From NCBI GenBank assembly GCA_016987375.1, contig PJRA01000313.1, positions 811,163 through 875,162 on the forward strand: 64,000 nucleotides of DNA, given 5' to 3'. The DNA is from Brachionus koreanus (lineage: Eukaryota > Rotifera > Eurotatoria > Ploima > Brachionidae). The translations under genes and the position numbers were made by a program. Shown here piece by piece: positions 43,131 through 56,800 of this stretch (within the stretch, counting starts at the first letter, position 1; every line of letters begins with the position of its first letter). A model generated the notes under the pieces. The model worked only from the letters and a program-made list of their open reading frames with translations. It searched no databases and was not told the DNA's origin.

Positions 43131-43800
43131 TTTTCTATCCTCGCGGATAATGGAGAGGAGGTAATCTCTGTTTCTAGTAGCTTTTTGCATGCATTGACAA
43201 TGAGAAAAAAAAATTCTCTTAAATAAAAAATTTTTGGTTCTTTTAACTATTTCAGGTTCTTTTTAGTTTTTTTTTGTATTTTATTTTTTAGTATTTGAAA
43301 CAGTAATTTAAGGTTCTTTCAGGTTCTGTTGTTTTTTTTTATTTTGTAAGTTCTTCAATTAGTATCATAAATTAAAGATCCTTTCAGGATTTTTTTTGGG
43401 TTCTATCAGTTTTATGGTTAGGGGTTGGGTTCAGGTTCTTTTTATTTTTTTTTAGTATTTTGAAACAGTAATTTTAATAATTTAATACTTTTTTAAAAAA
43501 AGAATCCAAGAGAACCATAAATAAAGATAGAAAAAAGAACCAAGTATTTCAAAGAATTTAATACTATTTTAAAATTTAAGAAAATTGATTAATAATTAGC
43601 GAAAAATAATTTATTTATGTTTCTCTTAGCGTTCGTTTTTGATAAATAAGTTCATTGTCTATTACTAGCTCTTTGAGCAACGGCTCCAATCTGATACGGA
43701 GGTTTCTGCATCTAGATGATCATTTACACTGCAATTATTACCCTGTCGAAACATGATATTTTGATGATTTTTTTCCACCCTCAACGGGTTTTGAATCCTC
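43131..43800. repeat. Dispersed repeat split by a ~460-bp insertion
   Basis: 43131-43195 and 43658-43800 match the left and right halves of the continuous repeat at 34915-35120. The insert (about 43196-43657) contains degenerate ggttcttt units and two copies of gaaacagtaattt. It has short inverted ends built on gacaatga. The flanks tagtagctttttg and tactagctctttg resemble an imperfect target duplication. Confidence 0.55.
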
Positions 43801-44862
43801 TATCCTCTGCTTGCATGGCACACATACCAAAAAATTAAAATTACCAATTTTTAATTAAAAACACTTTTTACCGGTTTTCAATAAAATATGACTATAAAAT
43901 TTAAAAAAAAGCAAAAATTTTTTTGGATATTTTGTTGGATAATTTTTTTCAAATGACAAATGATAGTTTTTAAGGCTAAATTGAAATTTTTTTTTTAAGT
44001 GTTTTATTGTTAATCAGGGTCTTTCATTAAATCATGTTTGTTTTCTTTTTGGAAAAAATCTTTTATGATGTATCCTTGTTTATTTCTTAAAAGATATATA
44101 TTTGAATTAGAACCCACAAATAGTTCAAGCAATTGGCAATTGTTATTGAGGATTAGAGATTGCATCCTGTTTTTTGGACTGAATAGTAAACTTATATACT
44201 TTTAGACCGAAAAATTTTTTTTGACCTCAGAAATGCCAAAAAAAAACATGTTTTTTTTTGTTTTCTGAGAAAATAAAAAATACAAGATTCGATTTAAAGC
44301 GCAGAGTTAAATTTTAGGAATCAAATTCTTTTATTTTATTTTTAAGCCTTTCTTTTTTCCTAATGACAAATTCCTAATAGTTTAAATAAAAATCAATTTT
44401 TTAGAACAAAAGATTCTAAAAAATAAACATGCTTATATATGTTGGTCTTTGACTTGGAATAAAAAAATCAAATTGTCGAATTGAAAAAAATCCCCTATAT
44501 GAATGATATAAAACAAAACACAACATCACTACCGTAGTGATGTTGTGTTTTGTTTTATATAGCGACTATGTTTTGACAACAAAGTCTTATGCGATAAAAT
44601 AATAGCTATTGGGTTTCTTTCTAATTTTTTCTAAATTTTCATTCAGAATCAAGAATATTGAATTTAAATTTTTGATCTATGCTCATTTCTATTAAGGACA
44701 GAAAGTTAAAAAATGTGTCCAAAATATTCGAATCGTTAAATTTGATTTTTTCTTCAAATTTGATCAAAAAATGAAAATAGCCTTAAATAATTTTGGCAAA
44801 AATAATTTTTTTTAAAAATTGAATTTTTATTTATTTAAACATTGTTTATATAATTTTTACGA
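43801..44862. other. Intergenic, holds a long palindrome
   Basis: A/T-rich spacer upstream of the GH31 stop (on the minus strand it is downstream). It includes the 55-nt palindrome at 44506-44560 and a stretch near 44425-44475 resembling 5020-5085 (acatgYttaKatRtgtt to aaattgtcgaat). Confidence 0.5.
44506..44560. repeat. Perfect 55-nt palindrome (27-bp arms, 1-nt centre)
   Basis: The left arm starts atataaaacaaaacacaac and ends atcactac. The centre is a single c at 44533, and the right arm is the exact reverse complement ending at 44560. Transcribed from either strand it would fold into a mismatch-free hairpin. Confidence 0.9.
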
Positions 44863-47800
44863 TTAATTTAAATTAATTTCAATTTCATTAGAATTATCTG
44901 AATCTAATTTAACTTTCAAATTTTTAATTAACAACTCTTTAGTTTGTGAATCATGTTCATATTCGTTGTGTATAGCACCATTAACAGTAATTGATTTGAC
45001 ATTCTGATCAACACCCAAAAGACGAACAGTTGTTAAATTATTTGAGTCCAATAGTGGATAGCCTTTTTCTCTAGCACTTATTTTCAATAAATTTCTGTTT
45101 GTCATCTAAATAAATAAATTAGATTTAATTTAAAAAATTAAAATAACTTAAATATACAGCAGTGAATTCGAAATCAATGATTGTCATTTTTCCAGTTGGA
45201 TCAATAATATCTCCTTCATCCCAATATAAATCAGTTTTTATTGTCTCATCTAATTTTAGCGGGGCTATTATTAATCCGAATGGGTTTTTACGACTTAAGT
45301 CAGTGTTAACAGCTGATTCTTGTGTAACTATAATGCTTCCTCCTCTGATATGCAATGGCAAATGATCAAGTGGAGCATCTATCTCATGAACTCTACCTGT
45401 TGACTCTATCTCTTTGCCAGTGTAGAAATCAAACCATCTTGTATTTGGAAAGTAGGCAAAAACTGTTCGAGTATTTTTATCCAATACCGGGCTAATCAAA
45501 AGATATGAACCCCACATAAATTGTCGATCAATGTCCATAGTTCTTTTGTCTGTAGGAAATTCATGCATTAATGATCGGATCACACTTCCTCCGTTTTTGT
45601 TCACATGATAGAATTGTGTGTATAGTGTGGGTAATAACGAATATCGAATTTCGGTTATCCTACGGCTAGTATCAGCAACATCTTTGCCCAAAGCTGCAGG
45701 GTCCTGATCTATTCCGTCAAATCCATTATGGTTTCTATAGAATGTGTTAAACGCACCAATTTGCATCCATCTAGTACACATTTCTGGTGTGGCATCACTA
45801 AAAAAACCGCATATATCCGCACCAATGTATGGTATGCCGAATAGATTGAACTCTAACAAACCAATAATGTTAAATTTAAGATGGGGCCATTGTGAATTGT
45901 TGTCTCCTAGCCAATGTCCTGCATATTTGCCTGAAGATGGATATGTTGATCTTGTAATTACAATTGAACGCTTGTTCAATGTGTGTCTTAATGCACTAAA
46001 AAAAGATATTTTTATATTTATATTTATAATATCAAATTCAGATATAAATAAGGGTATTTTCTTATTTATTTTTTTTGTTTCAAAATTATATTTTATATAT
46101 TTGGGTGAGTCAAATAATTTTTGATTTTTCTGTAAAAAATAGAATATAAAATAAAAATCATAATGTTCTACAGTCTTTAGCCGGTTGTCCCTAAACTGCG
46201 TAAGCGGATGCGGAACGGAAATTGGTCCGAAAATTTGCCATACAAAAAAGCGGATGCGGAAAACAATTTTCTAAAATGCGGAAAAACTTCTTATTGCTGC
46301 AATGTAAATAATCTATTTATAACAAATAGCAAAATTTTGCTTTTTTACATTTTTTGAAATTTCAATTTATAATCTTGCGAAATATTAAATGAATTAAAAT
46401 GAAATTTTCTGGAAAAATTTAATTTTTTTTTTTAAATAACTTAAGATAAAAATTAAGTCTTATCATACACCTAAAATTTAACTTGAACAATTTTTAAAAA
46501 CTTGATCCTTTGACGTAAACTTAAATTTGTTGTTTTTAATTTATAAGAATCTCATCTTTTTAAAATTAAATAAAAAACTTTTTGATAAAAATGAATGACC
46601 CGATTGAGACCGATGAAGCTAGTCAAATCCTTTATCTTAATCAAACTTCTCCTCTTTCTCCTGGAATTGTTTACAAAATTTTATTACATTTAAGATGCAT
46701 AAAACCAAATCTAAGAAAAATTGTTAACGAAACTGGTATATGGTATTGTTCAAAATCTTGTATGAACTTATAAAAATTTTAAAAAATCTGTACATATATT
46801 TTTTTTGTATTAATTAAATAACTACGTTAAAACTCGTTTTTTAGGGACAACCTCTTTAGCCATCTATCAGCAAGTAGCTCGACTCTACTCTTGTACCATG
46901 GCTTTTGGATCCAAAAAAACTCTCGATATCCCTCTTCAATTTGGTATTGGTTAATAAAGATTAAGAGAAAGATCTGAGCTACATAATGGATGAGGTAGAA
47001 GTTCGATCTCTTCCAGCTCTTCTAATTTTGCCATTTTTCTTCTAGATGGTTGAGGCCTAGCGTTATTTTGAAAAAACAAGCCTGTCTTTCTGTTCAAAAA
47101 AATAAGATATTTTTATTGGAGTAAAGCAAACATGTAAATATGCATTTATAGCACAATTGTCTGAAGCCAGTTCACAGTATATCACCCTTAGAAAATTCCA
47201 TCAAGCACACAATATCACAATTTTATCTAAGCGTCCACTTTTCAGTACTGGCTCAGCTTGTTAAGATGGGTCTAAAGCTTGATTTCTATTATCATAATTT
47301 CGAAAAAAGATCTAGTTCATCCAAGTAATTATTCGTCTGAAAAATCAGTATTTTAATTAAGTAGTTTCTAAAAATTTCAAAGCGTCATTGTATATCGAAA
47401 ATTGTCAAATCATGAAAAACAACTGGACAACTTCTGTTAGATTTTTTAACCAAATTGCTTTTAAATAAAAAAATTTTTAAACCCTTATTTTTTAAGTACA
47501 TTTTCACATTCCACTAGGCATATTTAACGAGTTACTGCTGTTGCTGACAGATATTTTTTCCAATAATGACTTTACAGTACCAAAATTTCAAGAACGTCTA
47601 AGTCACAAAAATTTGAGTGAAACCTATGACTTGAATTAACATTTTTTTTTTTTAAATTCAAAGAAAAAACGTCAATTTTTCAGCAAAAAAAGTTAAATTT
47701 GATTAAATAATTTAGTTTTTGCACTAAGCATTACTACTGTACTTTTTGACCAAGGCCGAAATATCTCTTTTTCAAGTCAGACTTGTTTATAGGTAACTGT

Positions 47801-50800
47801 TTTAAGTCAAAGTTATGATTTACAAAAAAAAACTTAAGTCATTGATTTGACTTGACTAAAGACTTGTGACTTAAAAACAAGCTTGGTTCTAGAAATACAA
47901 AGTAGCTAAAATCAAAAATATCTAATTTTAAAAATTTTATGACTCATCATAATATTAGTAACAATAATAATATTAATCCTTTTTTTTTTTAAAAATAATA
48001 TAATTTCCGATGTGACTTAAAATTTGTATAAATAATTATAGTTAATTTTTCAGTCTGAAAATGAGACCAAATAATTAAAATTTATTTATTGCACCTTAAT
48101 CTGATAATTTTAACTACTATCTATTTTTATAAATTAAATACTTACTTTAAAGTTGGTTCAGTTTGACTCCATCCGTACAAATTGTGTACATCATAATGAA
48201 TAAACTCATTATTTTGTCCCTGTACACCTCTCATGCACAAAGTTTTGTCTGATATTCTGGTTTCATTACTGTAATGAGAAGCTATTATAGGAACATAAGG
48301 TGGATCATCGTAGTTATTATGAGGGCAAATCAAATTCCAATCAGGTCGGTTAGAAGGCCAATTCCAAGGCTTAGGTTTGTTAGTGTCAAAATTAGCTGGT
48401 TCGTTCATATCAATCCAAAGACCATCAAAAGTGAGCACATTTTTATAGTGCTTGTCTATCTCGTCCATCCACCATTGTTTTGTATTATTGCGGAAAAAAT
48501 CCGGGAAAACAGTCTTGCCTTCTGGCCAAACATAACCAACCATATATTCATTTTTGTTGTCAATTGTTTCATTTTTTTGCGGATTTTGATCTTCAGGCCA
48601 CTTTATATAAATATCTTTTTTCTTTCCCTCTAAATAGGTACTGTAATTCGGCTCTTCCATATCGATAGCCGGATCCAGAATAATTATGAATCTAACACCA
48701 CGACTGCGCAAGTTTTTAATATAATCTGGCAGGCCTTTAAATTTTTCTGTATCATATGTAAAGTCAAGTTGTTTTCGGAAATGGTCAATATCCTAGAGGA
48801 AAAAAAATTAATTATTCAAATAATTGAAATGGTAATAAGATAAAAGTTAGTATAAAAATTGAGATAAGTTTCGATAGATATTTTAAGATTTAAAATCCAG
48901 CTTACAGCGTATTGAATGTCATATGGAATTTTAGCCTCAATTGTTCTTTCAGCAGCCGCTTTCAAATTTTCCAAAGAATTGTATCCATATCGGCAAAGTT
49001 GGAAGCCGAGAGACCAGTATGGAGGCATATATGGTTTGCCGATTAGAGACGAATACGCCTGGATTAAAGACTCAGGGTTAGATTCTTCCATGATGTAAAA
49101 ATCCAATATTCCGCCAATGGTGCGATAGGAGATTGAGCTAGATGGTAATAATCCATACTCTTGGGCGTTGCTGTTTAAAATCAAAGTTCCAAAAGCGCGG
49201 CCAGTTATTTCATCAACACCCATAAAGAATGGATGTGAACCGTACAAGTTTACAGTTTTTCCTCCAGGTGGTTGATCGCGTCCAAATACGCCCCACCAAC
49301 TTCTATAACTAAATTTATGCTTAAATGAAAAGTGTGTATTTTCGCCCATTCCGTACAAATTCTTAAAATCGCGCAAATTCATCACAATTTGCAAAAATTG
49401 ATCGCTGTATATAAAACCGTGTTCGGTACCCTTTGTGTCAAATCTTTATTTTATAAAGAGAAAATTTTCTAGTTTTGAAAAATTATTTTATTATTTTCTT
49501 ACAAAACTTTGCCATTTTGGTTGCTGATTTCAAAATAGGCTTTTGAATTAGAAGAATTTTCAATTTTTACATTTAAATTTGGTTGATTATCTTGTTTTGT
49601 ATTAATTGGTATTGGAACTTCGTATCTTTTCAGATCAGCTTTGTTATAAATCTGAAAAAATATTAATAAATTTTTTGTTCACATAAAATGTATGTATTGT
49701 AATATTGGACAAAAGAAAGATTGTTATCAGACTTGTGCAAAAGTCAAAAAAAAAAAGTCGTTTTAAAGTCTTTTAAAAGTCAAGTCAAAAGACTTGATCA
49801 CAGATCTATAAATTGCCAAATAAGGTAATATGAATTTTATTAAGTTCTGGTTGATGAATTTTTCAAGACATCAAGTAATAATATGGCATACATTCAATTT
49901 CAAGTTGTGACCGGTTTTGACCGGAAAATTACCGATTACTTCATGAAAATCATAATAAAAAAAAAAGTATTTCACAGACATAGTACTGTAAAAAAACGGT
50001 GTATGTCACTGACTGTGCCATTTATATTTATTCAATAACCTAAACTAAATTAAAATCTATTGTCAATAAAAATGAAAAATTATTAAAAAAAAAAAAATTC
50101 TAATTTAAATTCATGTAAAATTGGAAAAAAATAACAAACGTTAGGATGTTGACTGAATTATTATCAAAATTTTGTTAGATGAAATTTATGTATTAAGAGG
50201 TGAGAGTGAAAAAACAATTCATAAAAGAGTCTATGCTAGGCAAAAAAAAATAAAAATTAAACTGCTGTTTTTCTTTCTTTCTAAGTTCTTGTATTTTTAA
50301 GAATTTTTTCTGAATATTTTTTAAATATTCAATTTTAAAAATTTTAAATATTTTTTTAACCAAAATTCGCTAAATTTTTTCAAGAATTAATCAATTTTTT
50401 GGATAAATAAAAATAAATTTTAACTTGGAATCAATTTAAAAAAATAGGTTGTAAATTTGAAGAGTTTGAAAATACCTAGTAATATATAATAAGTCTTTTA
50501 TTCAACTTTGTTTTAAGCATTCAAAAGTTATTATTTATTACTTAAAATTTGGCTCTTAAATGCAAATAAATTTAATCATTTTTAACAAATTAATTTTTTT
50601 TAAGATCCATAGTGTCGGCAATGTGAAATTCCATACAAATTTTCAATACAAAAATTAAAAAACTCTATAACTTTTGTTCTAAAAGCCAAAATTTGTTCTG
50701 CTGTTGAAACAAAGTGAAACAACTGTTGTTTCACCTACTGCCGAAGTCTGCAAAATCTCTGCAAAATTTCACTCACTTTAATGATATTGAAAATAAATCG

Positions 50801-53800
50801 CAATCAATTTGCAGAGATTTTGCAGAATTTTGTATGGAATTTCACATTGCCCATAGTGTCAGTGAATAATATTTCGTAATTTACCACATTTCCTTGAAAA
50901 TAAGAAATTAGCGGTCTTTTTTTTTAGAGCAATCCAAAATTTTATTAGCTCCATAGGATGAATTACAGGAACAAGAAAATAATATAATAAGAAGCATTAA
51001 ATAATGATGAAAGATTAATAAAAGAATTGAAATGAAGACAAGCTGCTACTAAAATGAGAAAAAACGGTGAGAGAAGAAATTATACTTGTTATTTAAAAAT
51101 ATTTTTGTTTCCACCAAAAGCTTAAAATTGAGGTGGAAATAAACTTATTTAATTTAAAAAAAAAATAATAAACTTATCTTAATTAAATTTTATTTAATTT
51201 CTTTGAAATTCAAGCTATCTCGGTTTAAGCATTAAAAATATTAAAATTTGAAATACTACGGATTATGAATTGGGGCATGAAAGAAGAATAAAATTAAAGT
51301 CATTATTTTTTGTATTGAAATGCAAATGGCTTAACTTCAAATAAACATTTTTTTTGTCAAAAAAAATTCAAAAATAAAATTTTTAAAATTTTAAAAAACT
51401 AATATTTAATTGCTTACCTTTAATCTAGTATATCTCTTCCCATTCGTACCAATAATACTACCATGTTCAACTTTCACATTCAAATTAGTAACATCCTTTT
51501 CAAAAAGAGAAAATCCGTCGGCTTTAGTTAGCTCATAATCAGATGAATCTGAGCCTGTTTTTGCTACATAATATCCACTTTTGTCTTTAGGTATCGAGCA
51601 TTTTGGCACACCGACCGCATTCGCATCATAATCACATCCTTTGTTTCTGCAATTTTGTTCGTTGTTTTGCAAGCAATCAATTATTGATTCATTTGCTAGA
51701 TTATTTGTCACATAGCTTTCATCTGTCCATTCTAATTCAAACGAATCTGTCATTTTAATGTTCAAATTTTTCAACAAAACTTGATCTGACTCAATTTCTA
51801 TTTTATCTTCAGTTAACACTTGATTATTCAAAACAAATTTGACTCCACTTGGTGCTCGGACAAATATTCTAATATTGTCCAAAAGCAAATTTTTCATTTC
51901 ATCGTAGTTGTTCACTTCTACATTGTATTTAATTGTAGAATCTCGCAGAGAAAAAGTCGAGTAGTAGAATTTATTTTGGGACACGTCAGCATAACCATCA
52001 TCATAAAACAGATCACCCTGTGCCTCACCGTCCGAATTTGGAGCAACAATCAATCCAAATGGATTTTGGCGACTTTTTTCTGTGGTCAAATCCCATTTTT
52101 GAGTCGGCAAAATGAATCCACCTCGAACATGCAAAGGAATAAAATCAATAGGAGCTTCCAATTCGAGATTCTTTCCTGCATCGTGAGATCCTACTTGTTT
52201 ACCAGTTCTGTATTCGTACCAATTATCAGCTGGAAAATAACCAGATACAGATGTTTTTTTTTCTTCAATTACTGGTGTAACCAAAAAGGCTGGACCGACC
52301 AAAAATTGCTTATCAATTGAGTAAGTTTTGTTGTCATGAGGATATTCGTGAAACAAAGGTCGTATCACCGTATTGCCTTTGGTATGGGATTTATAAAAAA
52401 GTGTGTAATAGTAAGGCAATATTTCGTATCGAATAATCAACGCGTTTTTGGCAGAACGAACAACTTCGTCAGTTGCGAAGGCACCCTTTAAATAAATAAA
52501 TCACTTAGTCAAATAAAAATTTTATTTTAAATTTCAGAATATTTAAAAATTTAAAAAAATGCTGTTTTTTTTTTTTTTTAATTTTTTTTGTATTATAAAG
52601 AATGGTCACTGAATTTTTGAAATCTTAAAGTGAATATCTTTTTTAACAAAAATCGTTTTTGGGAATTCATCTGTTTCATTTATTCAGTAATAGTTGTGTG
52701 ATTTTATTTCAAACTTTAAAATGTTTTCTATAACAAACAAGAAGTATTTAACATTTAACATAGATAAAGAAAATTTTTTGAGTACATGATTTTGTGAAAT
52801 TCAAAATCACATTGAGCCAAATTAATTTTTAAATAACTTTTATTACATATAGCGTAATTATCCGAATTTACTGACATTTTACTAAGTTAAATGATGACAT
52901 GTCAGGAAAAAATGAACACTGATTTTTAAATTTGAATTCAACTTTTATGACATGTCTTAATGAAATGAATGAAAAAAATTTTTTTTAAAAAAACTTCTGA
53001 CTTTAATGACATTTAGATTTATATATCATAATTAACTTTCTATTTGCAACAGCATTTCAAAAAGGATTAACCACTTTTTTAAATTTTTTACATAATTTTA
53101 TCAAATTTTTTTATTAGTTCTATTAAATATCTGACGTTTTTATTCAAAATTCGATTAAACATCAAATATGATAAATGCTATTTTTCTCAACTGATACTTC
53201 TATTTTATATATGACAAAAAAAAATTATCTCTATGTTAAATAAGTTAATAAAAAAAATTTGAAATTTATTTTTTTGTTTTTGCAAAAATTTTTATTTGTC
53301 TTTTGGGACATTTATTTAAAATTGGGGCTTTAGAAACCTGCGTCCTTTTTTACTTTAAGTAATCATCAAATTTCAGGTTATTGTGAGATACTTCCTTTTT
53401 TGATAAATTAAAATTTACTAAAATAAAATAACAAATTACAAAATACTTTGCTGCACCTTTTTGATCAACGCAAAACAAAGCAATTTTTTGTTTTATTTGC
53501 AAATGAATTCCATTAAACAAAATTTCAGTTTAAATGAAAAACTAATATTTTATCTTTTATAGCATTTAAAAAGGCCAAGTAAAAATTTTGATCAAATTTC
53601 ATTTCCCAAGGTAATTAATCTAAAAATTCTCTATGCGCAAATAAATTTCAATGCATTCTTTAAAAATTAGAATCCTTTTTCAACCGTTTAAAAAACCTGC
53701 GATAAAATTTAAAAGCGCATTTAAAAATTCATGATCAAATTTGAAAAATGAAATTTGATCAGAATTTTTGAAATGTCCTGGCAATAATATGTTTCATAGT

Positions 53801-56800
53801 AAAAAAAAAATTAATTTTCCCAAAATAAAAATTTAAAATTTATCAAAACTAATCGTTTTTCATGCAAGTAATATGAATATTTGTATTTCATTTATTTATT
53901 GATGTTTACTTGCAATCAAATAAAAATAGCATGTTATGTTATTACTCCCAATTTTAAATAAATACTCCTAAAGTTGCAACAAGCACCATTTATTATTTAA
54001 ACAGCATAGAAAATTCCACACTTTTTTTAATTTTATTTACCAATCTACTAAAAAATACTAAATTTTAGAAAAAAAATTAATTTTTTAGGCAAAATAAACC
54101 AAAAAGTAATTTTGAATTAGAAGCTTAAAGTGTATAGTTTGAATTCTAATCTTTATAAAGAGGCCATGAAGCTTTTTTTGAGAATTGTTCTTTAATTTTA
54201 TTTTCAGTCTTTTAGTCTACTTTCTTAAATTTTTTCTTATAAACATAAAACTATCCAAAATCAGCTTTATAAAATAATTAAAAATATTAGAATTTTTGAA
54301 AGGGATATATTTAAACGATCTCTATAATTACTTAAATGATCTCCTAAAAAATAATTAAAATGATCTCCTAATTTAATAAAAATGATAGCAGAAATTAATG
54401 ATTTGAACTCCAAATTTTATTTTTTTAAATTTTATTTTATTAAGATAAAAAAATAAAAGTAAGAAAATTTTTTAATTTTTTTTGGGGCGACTTCTTCTTT
54501 TAGTGACTTGAGGTACCTTATCAACTTCATTAAAAGTATCCTTTTCAATCGTTTCAACTCTTTGTTTTTTGCTCGGACGACCCTTGTTGACTTTTTTTTG
54601 CAACTGAGAATCAACTATTTCAATTTCATCTTTTTTTCTTATGAAAAATTCTTCCAATTTTTCTTCTTTCTTAATTCTGTAGCTTCATTAATATCACTTT
54701 CTGATAAAGAATCTTGATATTCATATTGTTGATCTTACTTAACTGGAATTCATCACTTAAGGAATTCATATTTTACTTATTAAATTTTTTAAAGGGAATT
54801 TAATGTTTATATTNNNNNNNNNNNNNNNNNNNNNNNNNNNNNNNNNNNNNNNNNNNNNNNNNNNNNATATCATAAATATTAATATGTGTTAACAAATAAT
54901 TAATTTAAGGTATCAAATAATTAATTATAGGGATTTATTTTGGAGATCATTTAAGTAATTCTAGAGATCGATTAAATACCACCCATTTTTGAAATATTTC
55001 ATAACTTTTACTAAAATCAATATTTGCTTATTATGATCAAAATAAAATTTTCTTTTGATTTATAGCTTTGTCATTTTTAAAATATAAATAAATTTTTGTT
55101 TTAATATAATTATCATAAAAGTGATCTAATAGATAAAAATTTTGTAATTTTAAAATCCAAATAGTATTTTTTAGTAATTATTAAAGACTATTTTTGATAA
55201 AATAAAATAAAAAATACCGGATCTTGATGTATGTTGAATTCATTGTTGTGATTTCTGGAAAATGGATAAAATGCACCCAAAGAAGACCAACGAGCACACA
55301 TTTCACTAGTTGCATTCAGCCAAAAACCGCATATATCAGCACCTACATATGAAATTCCAAACAAATTAAATTCAAACATTCCAATTATTGAATAATATAA
55401 GTGTCTCCATAGAGAATGATTGTCCTTTAATTTAAGCGTTTTTACAAACTATGTATTTAATCAAAGAAAAATAAAATACTCCGGTCCAATGACCACTGTA
55501 TTTTCCACCACCCAAAAATGTTGACCTGGTGATTACAAATCCTCTTCCTTTATTCTCAAGCTTTCGAGCTGCCTCGTATGTTGGTATACTCTCATAATAT
55601 CCATACAAATTATGAACATCATAATGCTTGTACTCATTGTTTTCGCCGTGCAGACCCACCATACATAGGGTCTTTTGCGACAACTTAGTGTCTTTTCCGT
55701 ACAAATATGAAGACTTTGTTTTAACAGTTTCATACTCATCATCTGGACACTTCAATGACCAATATGGCTTGCTATCGACTGGCCAATTAAATGGTCTTTC
55801 ATCATTTGTACCAAAAACGGCCGGCTCATTCATATCCTATTAAAGAAAAAATTTTAATAGTCTTTTTATTTAAATAAAATTTTTAAAATTTACAATCCAA
55901 AGTCCATCGAATTTTAGAGTTTTATGATGTCGTAAAATCGATGTAACCCACCAGTCCTGGGTCGATTTCCTCATGAAATCTGGATAAGCAACTTTAGCTG
56001 GAGGCCAGCACTTAATTTTAAAATTTAATAAAATTTTTTTAAAAAAAAAACTATTTATTACATAACCAAGCATTATGTCACTACCAGTCTCAGCACTATC
56101 TGGACTTTGTCCCTTAGGCCAATTGATAAACACATTATTTTCTATACCAGTTGTGTATGGCCAGTAATTTGTTTCATTCACGACAAGAGCTGGATCGAGC
56201 AAAAGAACAGTTTTCATGCCTCTACTATGCAAATAGTCAAAATATTCTGGTAAACCTTTCCATTTTTCTTGATCAATTGTAAAGTCTTTGCGTTTTTCAA
56301 AATGATCGATGTCGGCTACTTGGGTATCAAGCGGAATTCCATGTTTATCAAAACGTTCTAATACTTTTTTCATGTCTTCAAGATCTAAATATCCGTAGCG
56401 AGATATTTGAAAGCCCAATGCCCAGTAAGGTGGAAAAAAAGTTCTTCCAAAATACTTTGGAAAATAAATTTTTCTTTTTTTTTTTGTTTAGGTAAAAGAA
56501 TTGAAAAAATACTTGAGTAAATTGTTGAACAACATTTTCAGGCTCGGGACCAAAGAACATATAAAAGTCCAATATGCCACCAGTGGCTCGATAAGTTAGA
56601 CCCGGAGCGGGGGTAAATTCGTAATCTAGAGCGTTTGAGTTAACCAATGCTACACCATGGCTTTTACCATCATTTTCCATGCAAGTATAAAAGGGTTGAT
56701 TCGAATACAAATTACCTTGATTATACTTAATTTTTTTCGATTATTTTTCAAATTTTATTTATTAAAATTGTTTTGAAAAATATTTACATTTTCTGGTGCT

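Larger units (their letters stand above)
54302..54984. mobile_element. Terminal-inverted-repeat element with 10-bp target duplication
   Basis: The left end gggatatatttaaacgatct and the reverse complement of the right end gggtggtatttaatcgatct continue in parallel through cta-aattacttaaatgatctcc (about 45 bp, few mismatches). The flanking direct repeat atttttgaaa is at 54292-54301 and 54985-54994. The inside holds a basic, AT-hook-like coding fragment (minus strand) and the assembly gap 54814-54866. Length and class suggest a non-autonomous DNA transposon. Confidence 0.82.

Noticed and set aside
46582..46773. Small plus-strand frame starting [15 protein letters not shown] in a GH31 intron
   Set aside because: Slightly better composition than noise but no continuation exons, no family and placed antisense in a transposon-rich intron; kept out of the annotation.
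48274..48633. 119-codon plus-strand frame
   Set aside because: It is the antisense shadow of the catalytic exon of the two-unit GH31 gene.
51820..52320. 166-codon plus-strand frame
   Set aside because: Antisense shadow of the long GH31 exon 51418-52485.
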